Below, in pieces: positions 1-8,336 of a DNA stretch of 64,000 nucleotides (positions are counted from its first letter, which is position 1; every line of letters begins with the position of its first letter). The DNA comes from Streptomyces anulatus (GTDB taxonomy: Bacteria; Actinomycetota; Actinomycetes; Streptomycetales; Streptomycetaceae). The stretch spans positions 62,001 to 126,000 of the forward strand of contig NZ_BMVK01000004.1 of NCBI RefSeq assembly GCF_014650675.1, given 5' to 3'. The notes beneath the pieces are model-generated. The model did not search any database. It had not been told where the DNA came from and saw nothing but the letters and a program-made list of their open reading frames with translations. The position numbers were made by a program, and so were the translations under genes.

Positions 1-311
1 TAGAGCGCCAGCAGCCACATGGCGGTCGCGTTGATCGTCATCGAGGTGTTCATCTGCTCCAGGGGGATGTCCTGGAACAGCCGCCGCATGTCACCGAGGT
101 GCGAGACGGGAACACCGACACGGCCCACCTCGCCGCGGGCGAGAATGTGGTCCGGGTCGTATCCGGTCTGCGTGGGCAGATCGAAGGCGACCGAGAGACC
201 CGTCTGGCCCTTGGCGAGGTTGCGGCGGTACAGCTCGTTGGACGCCTCGGCGGTCGAGTGACCGGCGTACGTCCGCATGAGCCAGGGCCGGTCCTTCTGA
301 CGTTCGTTCAT
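1..311 (-). CDS. meaA: Ethylmalonyl-CoA mutase (MeaA/Ecm), N-terminal part, cut by window edge
   Basis: The visible 103 codons start at an ATG (complement of 309-311) and read [20 protein letters not shown], then a [13 protein letters not shown] segment. That is the substrate-domain start of the adenosylcobalamin-dependent acyl-CoA mutase family. Lacking a separate small-subunit context and lying 9 bp downstream of ccr, it fits ethylmalonyl-CoA mutase rather than methylmalonyl-CoA mutase. It would convert ethylmalonyl-CoA to methylsuccinyl-CoA in the ethylmalonyl-CoA pathway. The C-terminal B12-binding domain lies outside the window. Family seen in sequence; exact substrate inferred from the ccr neighbour. 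Confidence 0.88.
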   Translation of the reverse strand, partial: MNERQKDRPWLMRTYAGHSTAEASNELYRRNLAKGQTGLSVAFDLPTQTGYDPDHILARGEVGRVGVPVSHLGDMRRLFQDIPLEQMNTSMTINATAMWLLAL

Positions 312-320
312 CGGAGAACC

Positions 321-1658
321 TCAGACGTTGCGGAAGCGGTTGATGGCGTCGATGTGCTGCTCGCGCATTTCCTGGTCGCGCACGCCCAGGCCCTCGCGGG
401 GGGCCAGGGCGAGGACGCCGACCTTGCCCTGGTGGGCGTTGCGGTGGACGTCGTGGGCGGCCTGGCCGGTCTCCTCCAGGGTGTACGTCTTGGAGAGCGT
501 CGGGTGGATCTTGCCCTTGGCGATCAGGCGGTTGGCCTCCCACGCCTCGCGGTAGTTGGCGAAGTGGGAGCCGATGATCCGCTTGAGCGACATCCACAGG
601 TAGCGGTTGTCGTACTCGTGCATGTAGCCGGAGGTGGAGGCGCAGGTGGTGATGGTGCCGCCCTTGCGGGTGACGTAGACCGAGGCGCCGAAGGTCTCGC
701 GGCCGGGGTGCTCGAAGACGATGTCGATGTCCTCGCCGCCGGTGTACTCCCGGATGCGCTTGCCGAAGCGCTTCCACTCCTTGGGGTCCTGGGTGCGCTC
801 GTCCTTCCAGAACTTGTAGCCGTCCGCGTTGCGGTCGATGACCGCCTCGGCGCCCATGGCACGGCAGATGTCGGCCTTCTCCGGGCTGGAGACGACACAG
901 ATCGGGTTGGCGCCGCCGGCCAGTGCGAACTGGGTGGCGTACGAGCCGAGTCCGCCGCTGGCGCCCCAGATCAGCACGTTGTCGCCCTGCTTCATGCCCG
1001 CGCCGTTGCGCGAGACGAGCTGGCGGTACGCGGTGGAGTTGACCAGGCCGGGGGCGGCGGCCTCCTCCCAGCTGAGGTGCTGGGGCTTGGGCATCAGCTG
1101 GTTGGACTTGACGAGGGCGATCTCGGCGAGGCCGCCGAAGTTCGTCTCGAAGCCCCAGATCCGCTGCTCGGGGTCGAGCATCGTGTCGTTGTGGCCGTCG
1201 GAGGACTCCAGCTCGACGGAGAGGCAGTGGGCGACGACCTCGTCGCCCGGGTTCCAGGCGTTCACGCCGGGGCCGGTGCGCAGGACGACGCCCGCGAGGT
1301 CGGAGCCGATGACGTGGTACGGCAGGTCGTGGCGCTTGGTGAGCTCGCTGAGCCGCCCGTACCGCTCCAGGAAGCCGAAGGTGGACACCGGCTCGAAGAT
1401 GGAGGTCCAGACGGAGTTGTAGTTCACCGAGCTGGCCATCACGGCGACGAGAGCCTCGCCGGGGCCGAGTTCGGGGACCGGGACCTCGTCCAGGTGGAGC
1501 GACTTGCGGGGGTCCTTGTCGCGGGATTCGAGTCCCGCGAACATCTCCGCCTCGTCCTTGTGCACGGTGATCGCACGGTAGGACTCGGGGAGGGACAGGG
1601 CCGCGAAGTCCGCGGCGGTGCTGTCCTGCGATTGGATCGCGTCCAGGATTTCCTTCAC
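321..1658 (-). CDS. ccr: Crotonyl-CoA carboxylase/reductase
   Basis: This 445-residue zinc-independent MDR-family protein carries out NADPH-dependent reductive carboxylation of crotonyl-CoA to ethylmalonyl-CoA. The pathway supplies C2 assimilation and polyketide extender units. A nucleotide-binding GASGGLGSYA segment lies near residue 233. The residues described for CO2 binding in the Kitasatospora enzyme fall at identical numbers here: Asn81, Phe170, Glu171 and His365. The start is GTG with a GGAGG ribosome site just upstream. It is followed after 9 bp by meaA, so the two are almost certainly cotranscribed from the promoter proposed near 1886-1914. Confidence 0.97.
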   Translation of the reverse strand: MKEILDAIQSQDSTAADFAALSLPESYRAITVHKDEAEMFAGLESRDKDPRKSLHLDEVPVPELGPGEALVAVMASSVNYNSVWTSIFEPVSTFGFLERYGRLSELTKRHDLPYHVIGSDLAGVVLRTGPGVNAWNPGDEVVAHCLSVELESSDGHNDTMLDPEQRIWGFETNFGGLAEIALVKSNQLMPKPQHLSWEEAAAPGLVNSTAYRQLVSRNGAGMKQGDNVLIWGASGGLGSYATQFALAGGANPICVVSSPEKADICRAMGAEAVIDRNADGYKFWKDERTQDPKEWKRFGKRIREYTGGEDIDIVFEHPGRETFGASVYVTRKGGTITTCASTSGYMHEYDNRYLWMSLKRIIGSHFANYREAWEANRLIAKGKIHPTLSKTYTLEETGQAAHDVHRNAHQGKVGVLALAPREGLGVRDQEMREQHIDAINRFRNV

Positions 1659-1885
1659 GGTGTTGCCTCCGGTGATGCGGCGTCGAGGGAACGCTTGAGG
1701 GGCCCTGCTGGCAGGGAGGGGCGGTTCTGGAGGTGTTGCCGTCGGTTCGGCGAGTAGATCTTTGGCTTTGCCCGGTGGAGCAAGAAGGTGCCTGTGACGC
1801 AGGCGTCCGGGCGCGCAGCACGGTGGTTGCGGGGACAGCCGGCGTACGTGTGAGGTCTCAGCACGCCGGCCGCCCGGACACCTTC

Positions 1886-1914
1886 AACGTATGGCACTCC
1901 GTGACACCTGACAA
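1886..1914 (-). promoter_or_regulatory. Predicted ccr promoter (TTGTCA-17-TACGTT)
   Basis: On the minus strand TTGTCA (complement of 1909-1914) is separated by exactly 17 bases from TACGTT (complement of 1886-1891). This resembles a vegetative-sigma promoter and points toward ccr. It rests on sequence only. Confidence 0.5.
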
Positions 1915-1927
1915 GGCACCCAGTGCC
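1915..1927. promoter_or_regulatory. 13-bp inverted repeat next to ccr -35
   Basis: GGCAC-CCA-GTGCC is a perfect 5-3-5 inverted repeat that abuts the upstream edge of the predicted ccr -35 element. It may be an activator or repressor site; the cognate protein is unknown. Confidence 0.4.
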
Positions 1928-2012
1928 AACAATTTCTCTCACTTGTCATCCCGTGGGCACGCATGAGCAACACGATGGGTGTTACGGGACGTTCTGTCCT
2001 GCTGGCAGGCGG

Positions 2013-2810
2013 TTACCCGGCCGGGCGGTACACATACGGCGTCGTCGTGCCGAGCGCCGTGAAGCCGAGCCGGGTCAGGATCGGGGCCGACATGTCCGTC
2101 GCGTCGACCTGGAGGTAGCGGTAGCCGCGCTCGGCGGCCACGGCGGCCCGGTGGGCGACCAGGGCCCGGTACAGGCCCCTGCCGCGCCACTCGGCGACCG
2201 TTCCGCCGCCCCAGAGCCCGGCGAACGCGGTGCCGGGGTACAGCTCCATGCGGGCCGAGCTGACCGGCTCCCCGCCGGCCATCGCCACCAGCGCCACGAA
2301 GTCGTCCGGAGCCCGCTCCAGCCGCGTCAGCACCTGGTGGCGCAGCCGGCCCGCGTCCGTGCCGAACGCCCGCTCGTGGGCCAGCGCCATCAGCTCGGCC
2401 CCGGCCGCGTCGGTCACCGGGCGCAGGACGACGCCCTCGGGCAGCTCGGCCCCGGGCAGGGAGGTCAGCGCCTCGACCGGGGCGACCAGCAGAGTCTCCG
2501 GCGGCTCGGGCGCGAATCCGGCCGCCCGCAGCCGGTCGCCCAGGTCGGCGGGCCGGTCATGGGAGTAGAGCTTCCACTCGAATTCCCCGTGGCCGAGCGC
2601 GGTGTAGTGCCCGATCTGGGCCCTGATCGCCGCGTCGGCCCCTTCGGCGTCCAGCTCCGGGTCCGACCAGACGATCCCGTTCCAGTCGTCGGGACCGCCG
2701 ACCTGGCGCACCAGGGGCCCGGCGCGCTCGACCTCGACCCCGGGGCCCTCGGGGCGGGCGTGCTCGCGCATCGCGCGGTCGTACAGGTCGCGTACTTCAT
2801 CGGTTCGCAT
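2013..2810 (-). CDS. GNAT family N-acetyltransferase
   Basis: The 265-residue protein has the GNAT acetyl-CoA loop EWRGRGLYRAL near residue 210, followed by the usual helix and a C-terminal TRLGFTALGTT strand motif. The N-terminal half may be a degenerate second GNAT module. I chose the ATG at 2810 (MRTDEVRDLYDRAM) because translation upstream runs into the TetR coding region. Substrate unknown. It lies after the TetR gene on the same strand, 76 bp apart, so it may share its transcript. Confidence 0.85.
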   Translation of the reverse strand: MRTDEVRDLYDRAMREHARPEGPGVEVERAGPLVRQVGGPDDWNGIVWSDPELDAEGADAAIRAQIGHYTALGHGEFEWKLYSHDRPADLGDRLRAAGFAPEPPETLLVAPVEALTSLPGAELPEGVVLRPVTDAAGAELMALAHERAFGTDAGRLRHQVLTRLERAPDDFVALVAMAGGEPVSSARMELYPGTAFAGLWGGGTVAEWRGRGLYRALVAHRAAVAAERGYRYLQVDATDMSAPILTRLGFTALGTTTPYVYRPAG

Positions 2811-2886
2811 GGGCGAACCACACCACGGGCCCGGGGCCACCGCGAACGGGTTTACGCACCGGCCCTGGCAGGCCCTCAGCAGGCTC

Positions 2887-3705
2887 TCAGCGGTCCTTGA
2901 GCGCCTGCTGGATCGTCCGCATGACCTCGTCGAGGGGGGCGTCGGTGCGCGCCACCGCGACGAGCACCTCGCCGTCCGCGGCCACCGTCGCCGCCGGGGC
3001 GCGCTCGGGCTCGGCCCCGGCGGTACGGCCCGCTCCGATGCCCGTGCCGAAGGTGTCGCGCACGATGGCGAAGGCGCGGTCGAGCTGGGCCTCCACATCG
3101 CCCTGGCCGCCCGCCCGCAGCCAGCGGCGCAGCACATGGTTGTGCGCGGTGACCACGGCGGACGCGGCGACCTCCGCGAGCAGCGGATCGTCGTTGCCCA
3201 CATGGTGGTCGCGCTCGTCGAAGTGGCCCAGGAGATAGCGGGTGAACAGCCGCTCGTAGCGGGCCACCGACGCGATCTCGGCCTCCCTGAGGGTCGGCAC
3301 CTCGCGGGTCAGTTTGTAGCGGGCCACGGAGACGGCGGGCTTGGCCGCGTACATCTTCATGACTTCCTTGATGCCGCGGCAGACGGTGTCGAGCGGGTGC
3401 TCGTGCGCGGGGGCGGCGTTCAGGACGGCCTCGGCCCTGACGAGGGTGTCGTCGTGGTCCGGGAAGATGGCCTCTTCCTTGGAGCGGAAGTGGCGGAAAA
3501 AGGTCCGCCGGGCGACGCCCGCGGCACCCGCGATCTCGTCGACGGTGGTCGCCTCGTAGCCCTTCGTGGCGAAGAGCTCCATCGCGGCGGCGGCCAGTTC
3601 ACGGCGCATCTTGAGCCGTTGGGCGGCGGCACGCGTCCCCGCGGTGGTGGTCTCCGGGGCGTCGGACGCGGCGGTGGCACGGGGTGACTTGGCGGGCTGG
3701 GACAT
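2887..3705 (-). CDS. TetR/AcrR family transcriptional regulator
   Basis: The 272-residue protein has an N-terminal helix-turn-helix at about residues 35-80 (LFATKGYEATTVDEIAGAAG, then a TFFRHFRSKE motif). A C-terminal ligand/dimer domain follows. It is downstream of the 3-hydroxyacyl-CoA dehydrogenase gene with a gap of about 90 bp and precedes the ccr-meaA unit. It may therefore control short-chain acyl-CoA metabolism; that is inference. The start was set at the ATG giving MSQPAKSP, because the longer frame runs into the upstream gene. Confidence 0.9.
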   Translation of the reverse strand: MSQPAKSPRATAASDAPETTTAGTRAAAQRLKMRRELAAAAMELFATKGYEATTVDEIAGAAGVARRTFFRHFRSKEEAIFPDHDDTLVRAEAVLNAAPAHEHPLDTVCRGIKEVMKMYAAKPAVSVARYKLTREVPTLREAEIASVARYERLFTRYLLGHFDERDHHVGNDDPLLAEVAASAVVTAHNHVLRRWLRAGGQGDVEAQLDRAFAIVRDTFGTGIGAGRTAGAEPERAPAATVAADGEVLVAVARTDAPLDEVMRTIQQALKDR

Positions 3706-3796
3706 GGCATGAACGTAACGCATCGGTGCAGGAGAGCGCGCCTGCGGGGGCGGACCGCCGGAGGGTCCCAGCAGCCCGCCCCACCCGGCTCCCGGG

Positions 3797-5578
3797 TCAG
3801 CGACGGGCATATTCGCGGAAGCCGCGCCCCGTCTTCCGGCCGAGGCACCCCGCGGCGACCAGGTGCTCCAGCAAAGGCGCGGGGGCCAGGCCCGGATCGC
3901 GGAACTCCTTGTGCAGCACCTTCTCGATGGCCAGCGAGACGTCCAGGCCGACCACGTCGAGCAGTTCGAACGGGCCCATCGGGTAGCCGCCGCCCAGCTT
4001 CATCGCCGCGTCGATGTCGTCCAGCGAGGCGTAGTGCTCCTCGACCATCTTGATCGCGTTGTTGAGGTACGGGAACAGCAGCGCGTTCACGATGAACCCG
4101 GCCCGGTCCCCGCAGTCCACCGGGTGCTTGCGGATCCTCGCGCACACCGCGCGGACCGTGGCGTGCACGGCGTCGGCGGTCAGGACGGTACGGACCACCT
4201 CGACCAGCTTCATCGCGGGCGCCGGGTTGAAGAAGTGCATCCCGATGACGTCCTCGGGGCGCGCGGTCGCCCGGGCGATGGCGACGACCGGCAGCGAGGA
4301 GGTGGTGGTGGCGAGCACCGCGCCCGGCCGGCAGACCTTGTCCAGCGAGGCGAACAGCTGCTGCTTGATCTCCAGGTCCTCGGCGACCGCCTCGACCGCG
4401 AGGTCGACCTCGGCGAACGCGTCCAGCGAACCGGCCGCCGTGATCCGCGCCAGCGTCTCGTCCCGGGCCTCGGCGGTGAGCCGCCCCTTGGTCACCGAGC
4501 GCTCCAGCGACTTCGCGATCCGGCCCTTGGCGACGTCGGCCTTCTCCTGGGACCTGGCCGCGAGCACCACGTCGTAACCGGCCTTCGCGAAGACCTCCGC
4601 GATCCCGGAGGCCATCGTCCCGGAGCCCGCGACGCCGACGGACGCCACATCGCGCCCGGCCCCGGAGACGGCGTCCGCCGCCGGGGTCAGCGCGTCGGGC
4701 ACCACGGCCTGGCCGCCCGGGGCGTCGTACGTGTAGAAGCCGCGCCCGGCCTTGCGGCCGGTCAGGCCCGCGCTGCTGAGCTGGCCGAGGACGGGCGCCG
4801 GGGCGTGCAGCCGGTCGTGGGACGCGGAGTACATGGCCTCCAGGACGGTGCGGGCGGTGTCGATGCCGATCAGGTCCAGCAGGGCGAGGGGACCCATCGG
4901 CAGCCCGCAGCCCAGCTTCATCGCGGCGTCGATGTCCTCGCGGGAGGCGTAGTTCGCCTCGTACATCGCGGCGGCCTGGTTGAGGTAGCCGAAGAGCAGC
5001 CCGTCCGCGACGAACCCCGGCCGGTCGCCGACCGCGACGGGCTCCTTGCCCAGCTCCCGGGCCAGCGCGGTGACGGCCTCGACGGCGGGCGGCGCGGTCA
5101 GCACCGAGGAGACCACCTCGACCAGCTTCATCGCGGGCGCCGGGTTGAAGAAGTGCAGTCCGAGAACGCGCTCGGGGTGCTGGGACTCGGCGGCCAGCCG
5201 GGTCACCGACAGGGCGTTGGTGCCGGTGGCCAGGATCGCGGTGGGGGAGACGATCGCGTCGAGCTCCCGGAACACCTGCTGCTTGATCTCGTACGTCTCG
5301 GGCACCACCTCGATGACCAGTTCGGCATCGGCGGCGGTGCGCAGGTCGTCGGAGGTACGGAACCGGGCCAGTGCCTCGGTCCGCTCCTGCTCGGTGATCC
5401 GTCCACGGCCCACGGCCCGCGCGGTGGACGCTTCGAGGGAGGCGACGGCCCCGAGGGCGGCCGCCTCGCTGATGTCGATGCCGATGACCTCGCGGCCCGC
5501 CAGGGCCAGGACCTCGGCGATGCCGGTGCCCATGGTGCCGAGGCCGACGACGGCGATGGTGGAGAGAGAGGTGTCCAT
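3797..5578 (-). CDS. 3-hydroxyacyl-CoA dehydrogenase, tandem two-module form
   Basis: At 593 residues this is two complete 3-hydroxybutyryl-CoA dehydrogenase modules in one chain; single-module relatives are about 285 residues. Each module has a Rossmann NAD site (GLGTMGTGIAEV at residues 12-23; GSGTMASGIAEV near 316), an HFFNPAPAMKLVEVV substrate segment, and a C-terminal helical part ending in GRKxGRGF. It would oxidise or reduce 3-hydroxyacyl-CoA, feeding acetoacetyl-CoA/crotonyl-CoA chemistry beside ccr. Whether both modules are active cannot be decided, but both nucleotide motifs are intact. Confidence 0.93.
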   Translation of the reverse strand: MDTSLSTIAVVGLGTMGTGIAEVLALAGREVIGIDISEAAALGAVASLEASTARAVGRGRITEQERTEALARFRTSDDLRTAADAELVIEVVPETYEIKQQVFRELDAIVSPTAILATGTNALSVTRLAAESQHPERVLGLHFFNPAPAMKLVEVVSSVLTAPPAVEAVTALARELGKEPVAVGDRPGFVADGLLFGYLNQAAAMYEANYASREDIDAAMKLGCGLPMGPLALLDLIGIDTARTVLEAMYSASHDRLHAPAPVLGQLSSAGLTGRKAGRGFYTYDAPGGQAVVPDALTPAADAVSGAGRDVASVGVAGSGTMASGIAEVFAKAGYDVVLAARSQEKADVAKGRIAKSLERSVTKGRLTAEARDETLARITAAGSLDAFAEVDLAVEAVAEDLEIKQQLFASLDKVCRPGAVLATTTSSLPVVAIARATARPEDVIGMHFFNPAPAMKLVEVVRTVLTADAVHATVRAVCARIRKHPVDCGDRAGFIVNALLFPYLNNAIKMVEEHYASLDDIDAAMKLGGGYPMGPFELLDVVGLDVSLAIEKVLHKEFRDPGLAPAPLLEHLVAAGCLGRKTGRGFREYARR

Positions 5579-5935
5579 CAGGGGACTCCAGGGTGAGTGA
5601 CGACTGTGGGAGCACGGAACGCGCGGCGATGAGGGAGCGGCGCGTGGCGTACGGAAGCTGCGTGTCGTGGAGCACGGGGCCGACGCGCGGGAGGCGCGCC
5701 CGGCCGTGGGGGTGACGGACCCTGTCCCGGGTCACGTCGCACGGAAAAGCCGAACCGACAAGCACTCCGGATGGCTGCGTCACCAGGCCACCGGAGCCTG
5801 CGGGGAGTGTGTCCCGCTCAGATGAGAGTAACCGGCGAGTAACGAGCGCGCCACCCCTGGATCCTTGTGCGCTGGACCACATGAACTCCCCGATGCCGCC
5901 CCGTACGGAGCGTGTCCGTCGATACGCTGAGCGTC
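5579..5935. other. Divergent spacer between dehydrogenase and HEAT-repeat gene
   Basis: The 357-bp region must hold the dehydrogenase promoter (minus) and that of the HEAT gene (plus). Visible elements are a direct repeat GAGTAAC at 5826-5832 and 5837-5843 (11-bp period, one helical turn) and a TACGCT -10-like hexamer before the HEAT gene. No credible ORF. Confidence 0.5.
5923..5935 (+). promoter_or_regulatory. Candidate leaderless -10 (TACGCT) for the HEAT gene
   Basis: TACGCT at 5923-5928 fits TANNNT and lies seven bases before the ATG at 5936. No purine-rich ribosome site is seen in between. This spacing is characteristic of leaderless actinobacterial transcripts. Confidence 0.45.
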
Positions 5936-6508
5936 ATGGATGAGGAGTTCCGTTCACTCATGGACCGGCTGGAACCCGAGGCGGCCGGGTCGCCGCAGTA
6001 CGCCCTGCTCGTCGGCGTCGAGGACCCCGAGGAGCTGGCCCGGGTCCTCGTGGAGCCGCGCCGCCCCCTGTGGGCCCGCGAGATAGCCGCCTTCCGGCTC
6101 GGCTGCGCGGGCGACCGGCGGGCCTTCGAAGCGCTGGTGCTCCTGCTCAACCACCGTGACCCCGAGCGCTGCGTCTCCGCGGCCCACGCCCTGGCCCGGC
6201 TGGACGACCCCCGCACCCCGAGGGCGGCCGCGGCCCTCGCCACCAACGCCCTGCGCACCGCCTACGCCCTGCACCCGGTGCGCCTGCTGACCGACCTGCG
6301 GGCTCCCGAGTCGGTCCCCGCCCTGGTCGCCACCCTCCAGCGCCTGCTGGCCCCCGGCGAACCGCACTGGCGCGTCGCCCTGGCCTGCGTCGAGGGCCTG
6401 GGCCGCCTCGCCGACGAACAGGCCCGCCCGGTCCTCACGGCGGCCCTGCCGCACCCGCGCCTCGGCACGGCCGCGGCGGAGGCGCTCAGGCGGTTGCCGG
6501 GGGAGTGA
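5936..6508 (+). CDS. HEAT-repeat domain protein
   Basis: The 190-residue soluble protein is built of HEAT/PBS-lyase-type helical repeats, with recurring blocks such as CVSAAHALARLDDPRTPRAA and LACVEGLGRLADEQARPVL. Such repeats form protein-binding solenoids; no catalytic motif is present. The start at MDEEFRSLMDRLE is preferred because of the leaderless-type spacing. It converges on the Tap-like gene, with a strong hairpin between them. Confidence 0.8.
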   Translation: MDEEFRSLMDRLEPEAAGSPQYALLVGVEDPEELARVLVEPRRPLWAREIAAFRLGCAGDRRAFEALVLLLNHRDPERCVSAAHALARLDDPRTPRAAAALATNALRTAYALHPVRLLTDLRAPESVPALVATLQRLLAPGEPHWRVALACVEGLGRLADEQARPVLTAALPHPRLGTAAAEALRRLPGE

Positions 6509-6543
6509 GCGTCCGCTCGGCGGTCGTGCCGTGCTGCGCCGCC

Positions 6544-6587
6544 GGACCGCCCGCGCGCCCGCTTTACGTCGGGTGCGCGGGCGGTCC
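6544..6587. terminator. Bidirectional hairpin terminator
   Basis: GGACCGCCCGCGCGCCC (from 6544) pairs with GGGTGCGCGGGCGGTCC (ending 6587) around a small TTTACGTC-containing loop. The stem is about 18 bp with one mismatch. It sits between the convergent HEAT-repeat and Tap-like genes. Confidence 0.75.
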
Positions 6588-6594
6588 GTGCCGC

Positions 6595-8181
6595 TCAGCG
6601 GCGGAAGCCGAGCAGGCCGTGCAGACGGCTGCCCTCGCTGTTGTCCACCGACTGGGCCGCCGCCTTCTCGGCGGGCAGCGGCTTCGGATCCGGGAGGGCG
6701 GCGCAGACCGCGTCCGCCTCGCCCCGGCCGCGCGGGACCGTTCCGTCGGTCAGATACGCCGCCAGGTGCTCGTCCAGGCAGTCGTTGCCGCTCAGCGTGA
6801 TGCCGTGGTTGCCGCCGCCCTCCTCCACGACGAGGCTGGAGCCCTTGAGCTTGCGGTGCATGCTGACCGCACCGCCGTACGGGGTCGCCGCGTCGTCCGT
6901 GGCCTGGAGGATGAGCGCCGGGGGCAGCTGACGGTTGTTCACCGGGACCGGCTCCAGCGGCGCCACCGGCCAGCTCGCGCACGGCGCGTTGTACCAGGTG
7001 TTGTTCCAGGTCATGAACGGCGCCTTCTTGTGGATCCGGCGGCTGTCGTTGCGCCAGGTGCTCCAGTGCTCGGGCCAGCCGGCGTCACGGCACTGGACGG
7101 CCGTGTAGACCGAGTAGCCGTTGTCGCCGCTCGCGTCGACCGCGCCGAAGTTCTCGTACACCTCGACCAGCGCCTCGGCGTCACGGTGCTTCACGTACGC
7201 GGCGAACGCCTCGGCGAGGTAGGGCCAGTAGCCGTTGTAGTACCCGCCGGGGATGAAGGTGTCCTCCAGTTCGCTCGCGCCGACGGTGCCGCCCGCCGGC
7301 TTCCGCGCCAGGGCCGCCCGCATCCGGTACCAGGCGGCCTCGACCTCGGCCGGGTCCGTGCCCAGGCCGTACGCGGCGTCGTTCTTCGCGACCCAGGCGG
7401 CGAAGGCCTTGTGGCGGTCGTCGAACGGTTGGTCCTGGCCCAGGTTGCCCTCGTACCAGACGTCGTCCGGGTCGACGACCGAGTCCAGGACCAGGCGGCG
7501 CACGCGCTCCGGGTACAGCTTGGCGTAGACCGCGCCGAGGTAGGTGCCGTAGGAGTAGCCGAAGTAGTTGATCTGCCGGGAGCCCAGCGCCCGGCGGATC
7601 ACGTCGAGGTCCTTCGCGGCGCTCACGGTGTCCATGTACGGCAGCACGTCGCCGTGCTTCTCGCCGCAGGCCCGGGCGAAGGACTCGGCCCGGTCGCGGT
7701 TGATCCGCTCCGAGCGGGCGGAGTCCGGCACCGTGTCGGGGCGCACCGGGTCGAAGTGGCCGGGCAGGCAGTCCAGGGCCGGGGTGCTCTTTCCGACGCC
7801 GCGCGGGTCGAAGCCGATCACGTCGTACTGCGCGGCCACCTTCTTCGGCAGCGAGGACGCCACGAACCCGGCCATCGACAGGCCGCTGCCGCCGGGACCG
7901 CCCGGGTTGACCAGCAGCGGGCCCTGGAAGGTCTTCGCGGTGTGCGGGACGCGGGACAGGGCGAGCGTGATCTGACGGCCCGACGGGCGGCGGTGGTCCA
8001 GCGGGGCGCGGACCTTCGCGCACTGGAGCGTCGGGTAGCTGTCGGTCGGGCAGTCGGTCCACTTCGGCTTCGGGGCGGGCGGCGTGCTCGCCGCGGTGGC
8101 GGCGGCCGGCGCGGGCGCGGCGGTCAGCAGACCGGCGACGGTCGCACCGACGGCGACCAGAATTCCTGCACGTTTCGTCAT
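6595..8181 (-). CDS. Secreted alpha/beta hydrolase, tripeptidyl aminopeptidase (Tap) family
   Basis: The 528-residue protein has a signal peptide (MTKRAGILVAVGATVAGLLT, then an AAPAPAAATA region). The fold is that of Streptomyces Tap/SlpD: LLVNPGGPGGSG oxyanion loop, DVIGFDPRGVGKS, the nucleophile elbow GYSYGTYLG, a C-terminal acid segment QATDDAATP and a histidine in GGNHGITLSG. It should release short N-terminal peptides from extracellular proteins. Cysteines near the start and in the cap suggest disulfides. Substrate preference is not visible. Confidence 0.9.
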   Translation of the reverse strand: MTKRAGILVAVGATVAGLLTAAPAPAAATAASTPPAPKPKWTDCPTDSYPTLQCAKVRAPLDHRRPSGRQITLALSRVPHTAKTFQGPLLVNPGGPGGSGLSMAGFVASSLPKKVAAQYDVIGFDPRGVGKSTPALDCLPGHFDPVRPDTVPDSARSERINRDRAESFARACGEKHGDVLPYMDTVSAAKDLDVIRRALGSRQINYFGYSYGTYLGAVYAKLYPERVRRLVLDSVVDPDDVWYEGNLGQDQPFDDRHKAFAAWVAKNDAAYGLGTDPAEVEAAWYRMRAALARKPAGGTVGASELEDTFIPGGYYNGYWPYLAEAFAAYVKHRDAEALVEVYENFGAVDASGDNGYSVYTAVQCRDAGWPEHWSTWRNDSRRIHKKAPFMTWNNTWYNAPCASWPVAPLEPVPVNNRQLPPALILQATDDAATPYGGAVSMHRKLKGSSLVVEEGGGNHGITLSGNDCLDEHLAAYLTDGTVPRGRGEADAVCAALPDPKPLPAEKAAAQSVDNSEGSRLHGLLGFRR

Positions 8182-8336
8182 GGGGCCTCCCGGGGTGACG
8201 GGACCCGGCGCGGGATCACCGGTCCCCGCCGCATGCTTCCCGAATACCCCCGCAGAAGGACCTGTTCCGCGCGGAGCCGGCCCGTACGGTCACGCCATCG
8301 GCCCTGCGGGCGGCTTCCCGTACCCCGCCGCCGACC

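Larger units (their letters stand above)
1659..2012. other. ccr upstream region, 354 bp without a gene
   Basis: This spacer separates the end of the acetyltransferase gene from ccr. It holds the predicted minus-strand ccr promoter and a 13-bp inverted repeat (separate entries), which imply an untranslated leader of roughly 220 bases. I see no convincing coding pattern; the short open frames here lack the strong G/C third-position bias of the neighbours. Confidence 0.6.

Noticed and set aside
1655..1966. Short open frames in the ccr upstream region on both strands
   Set aside because: No ribosome sites or codon bias; the region is better explained by promoter and leader.
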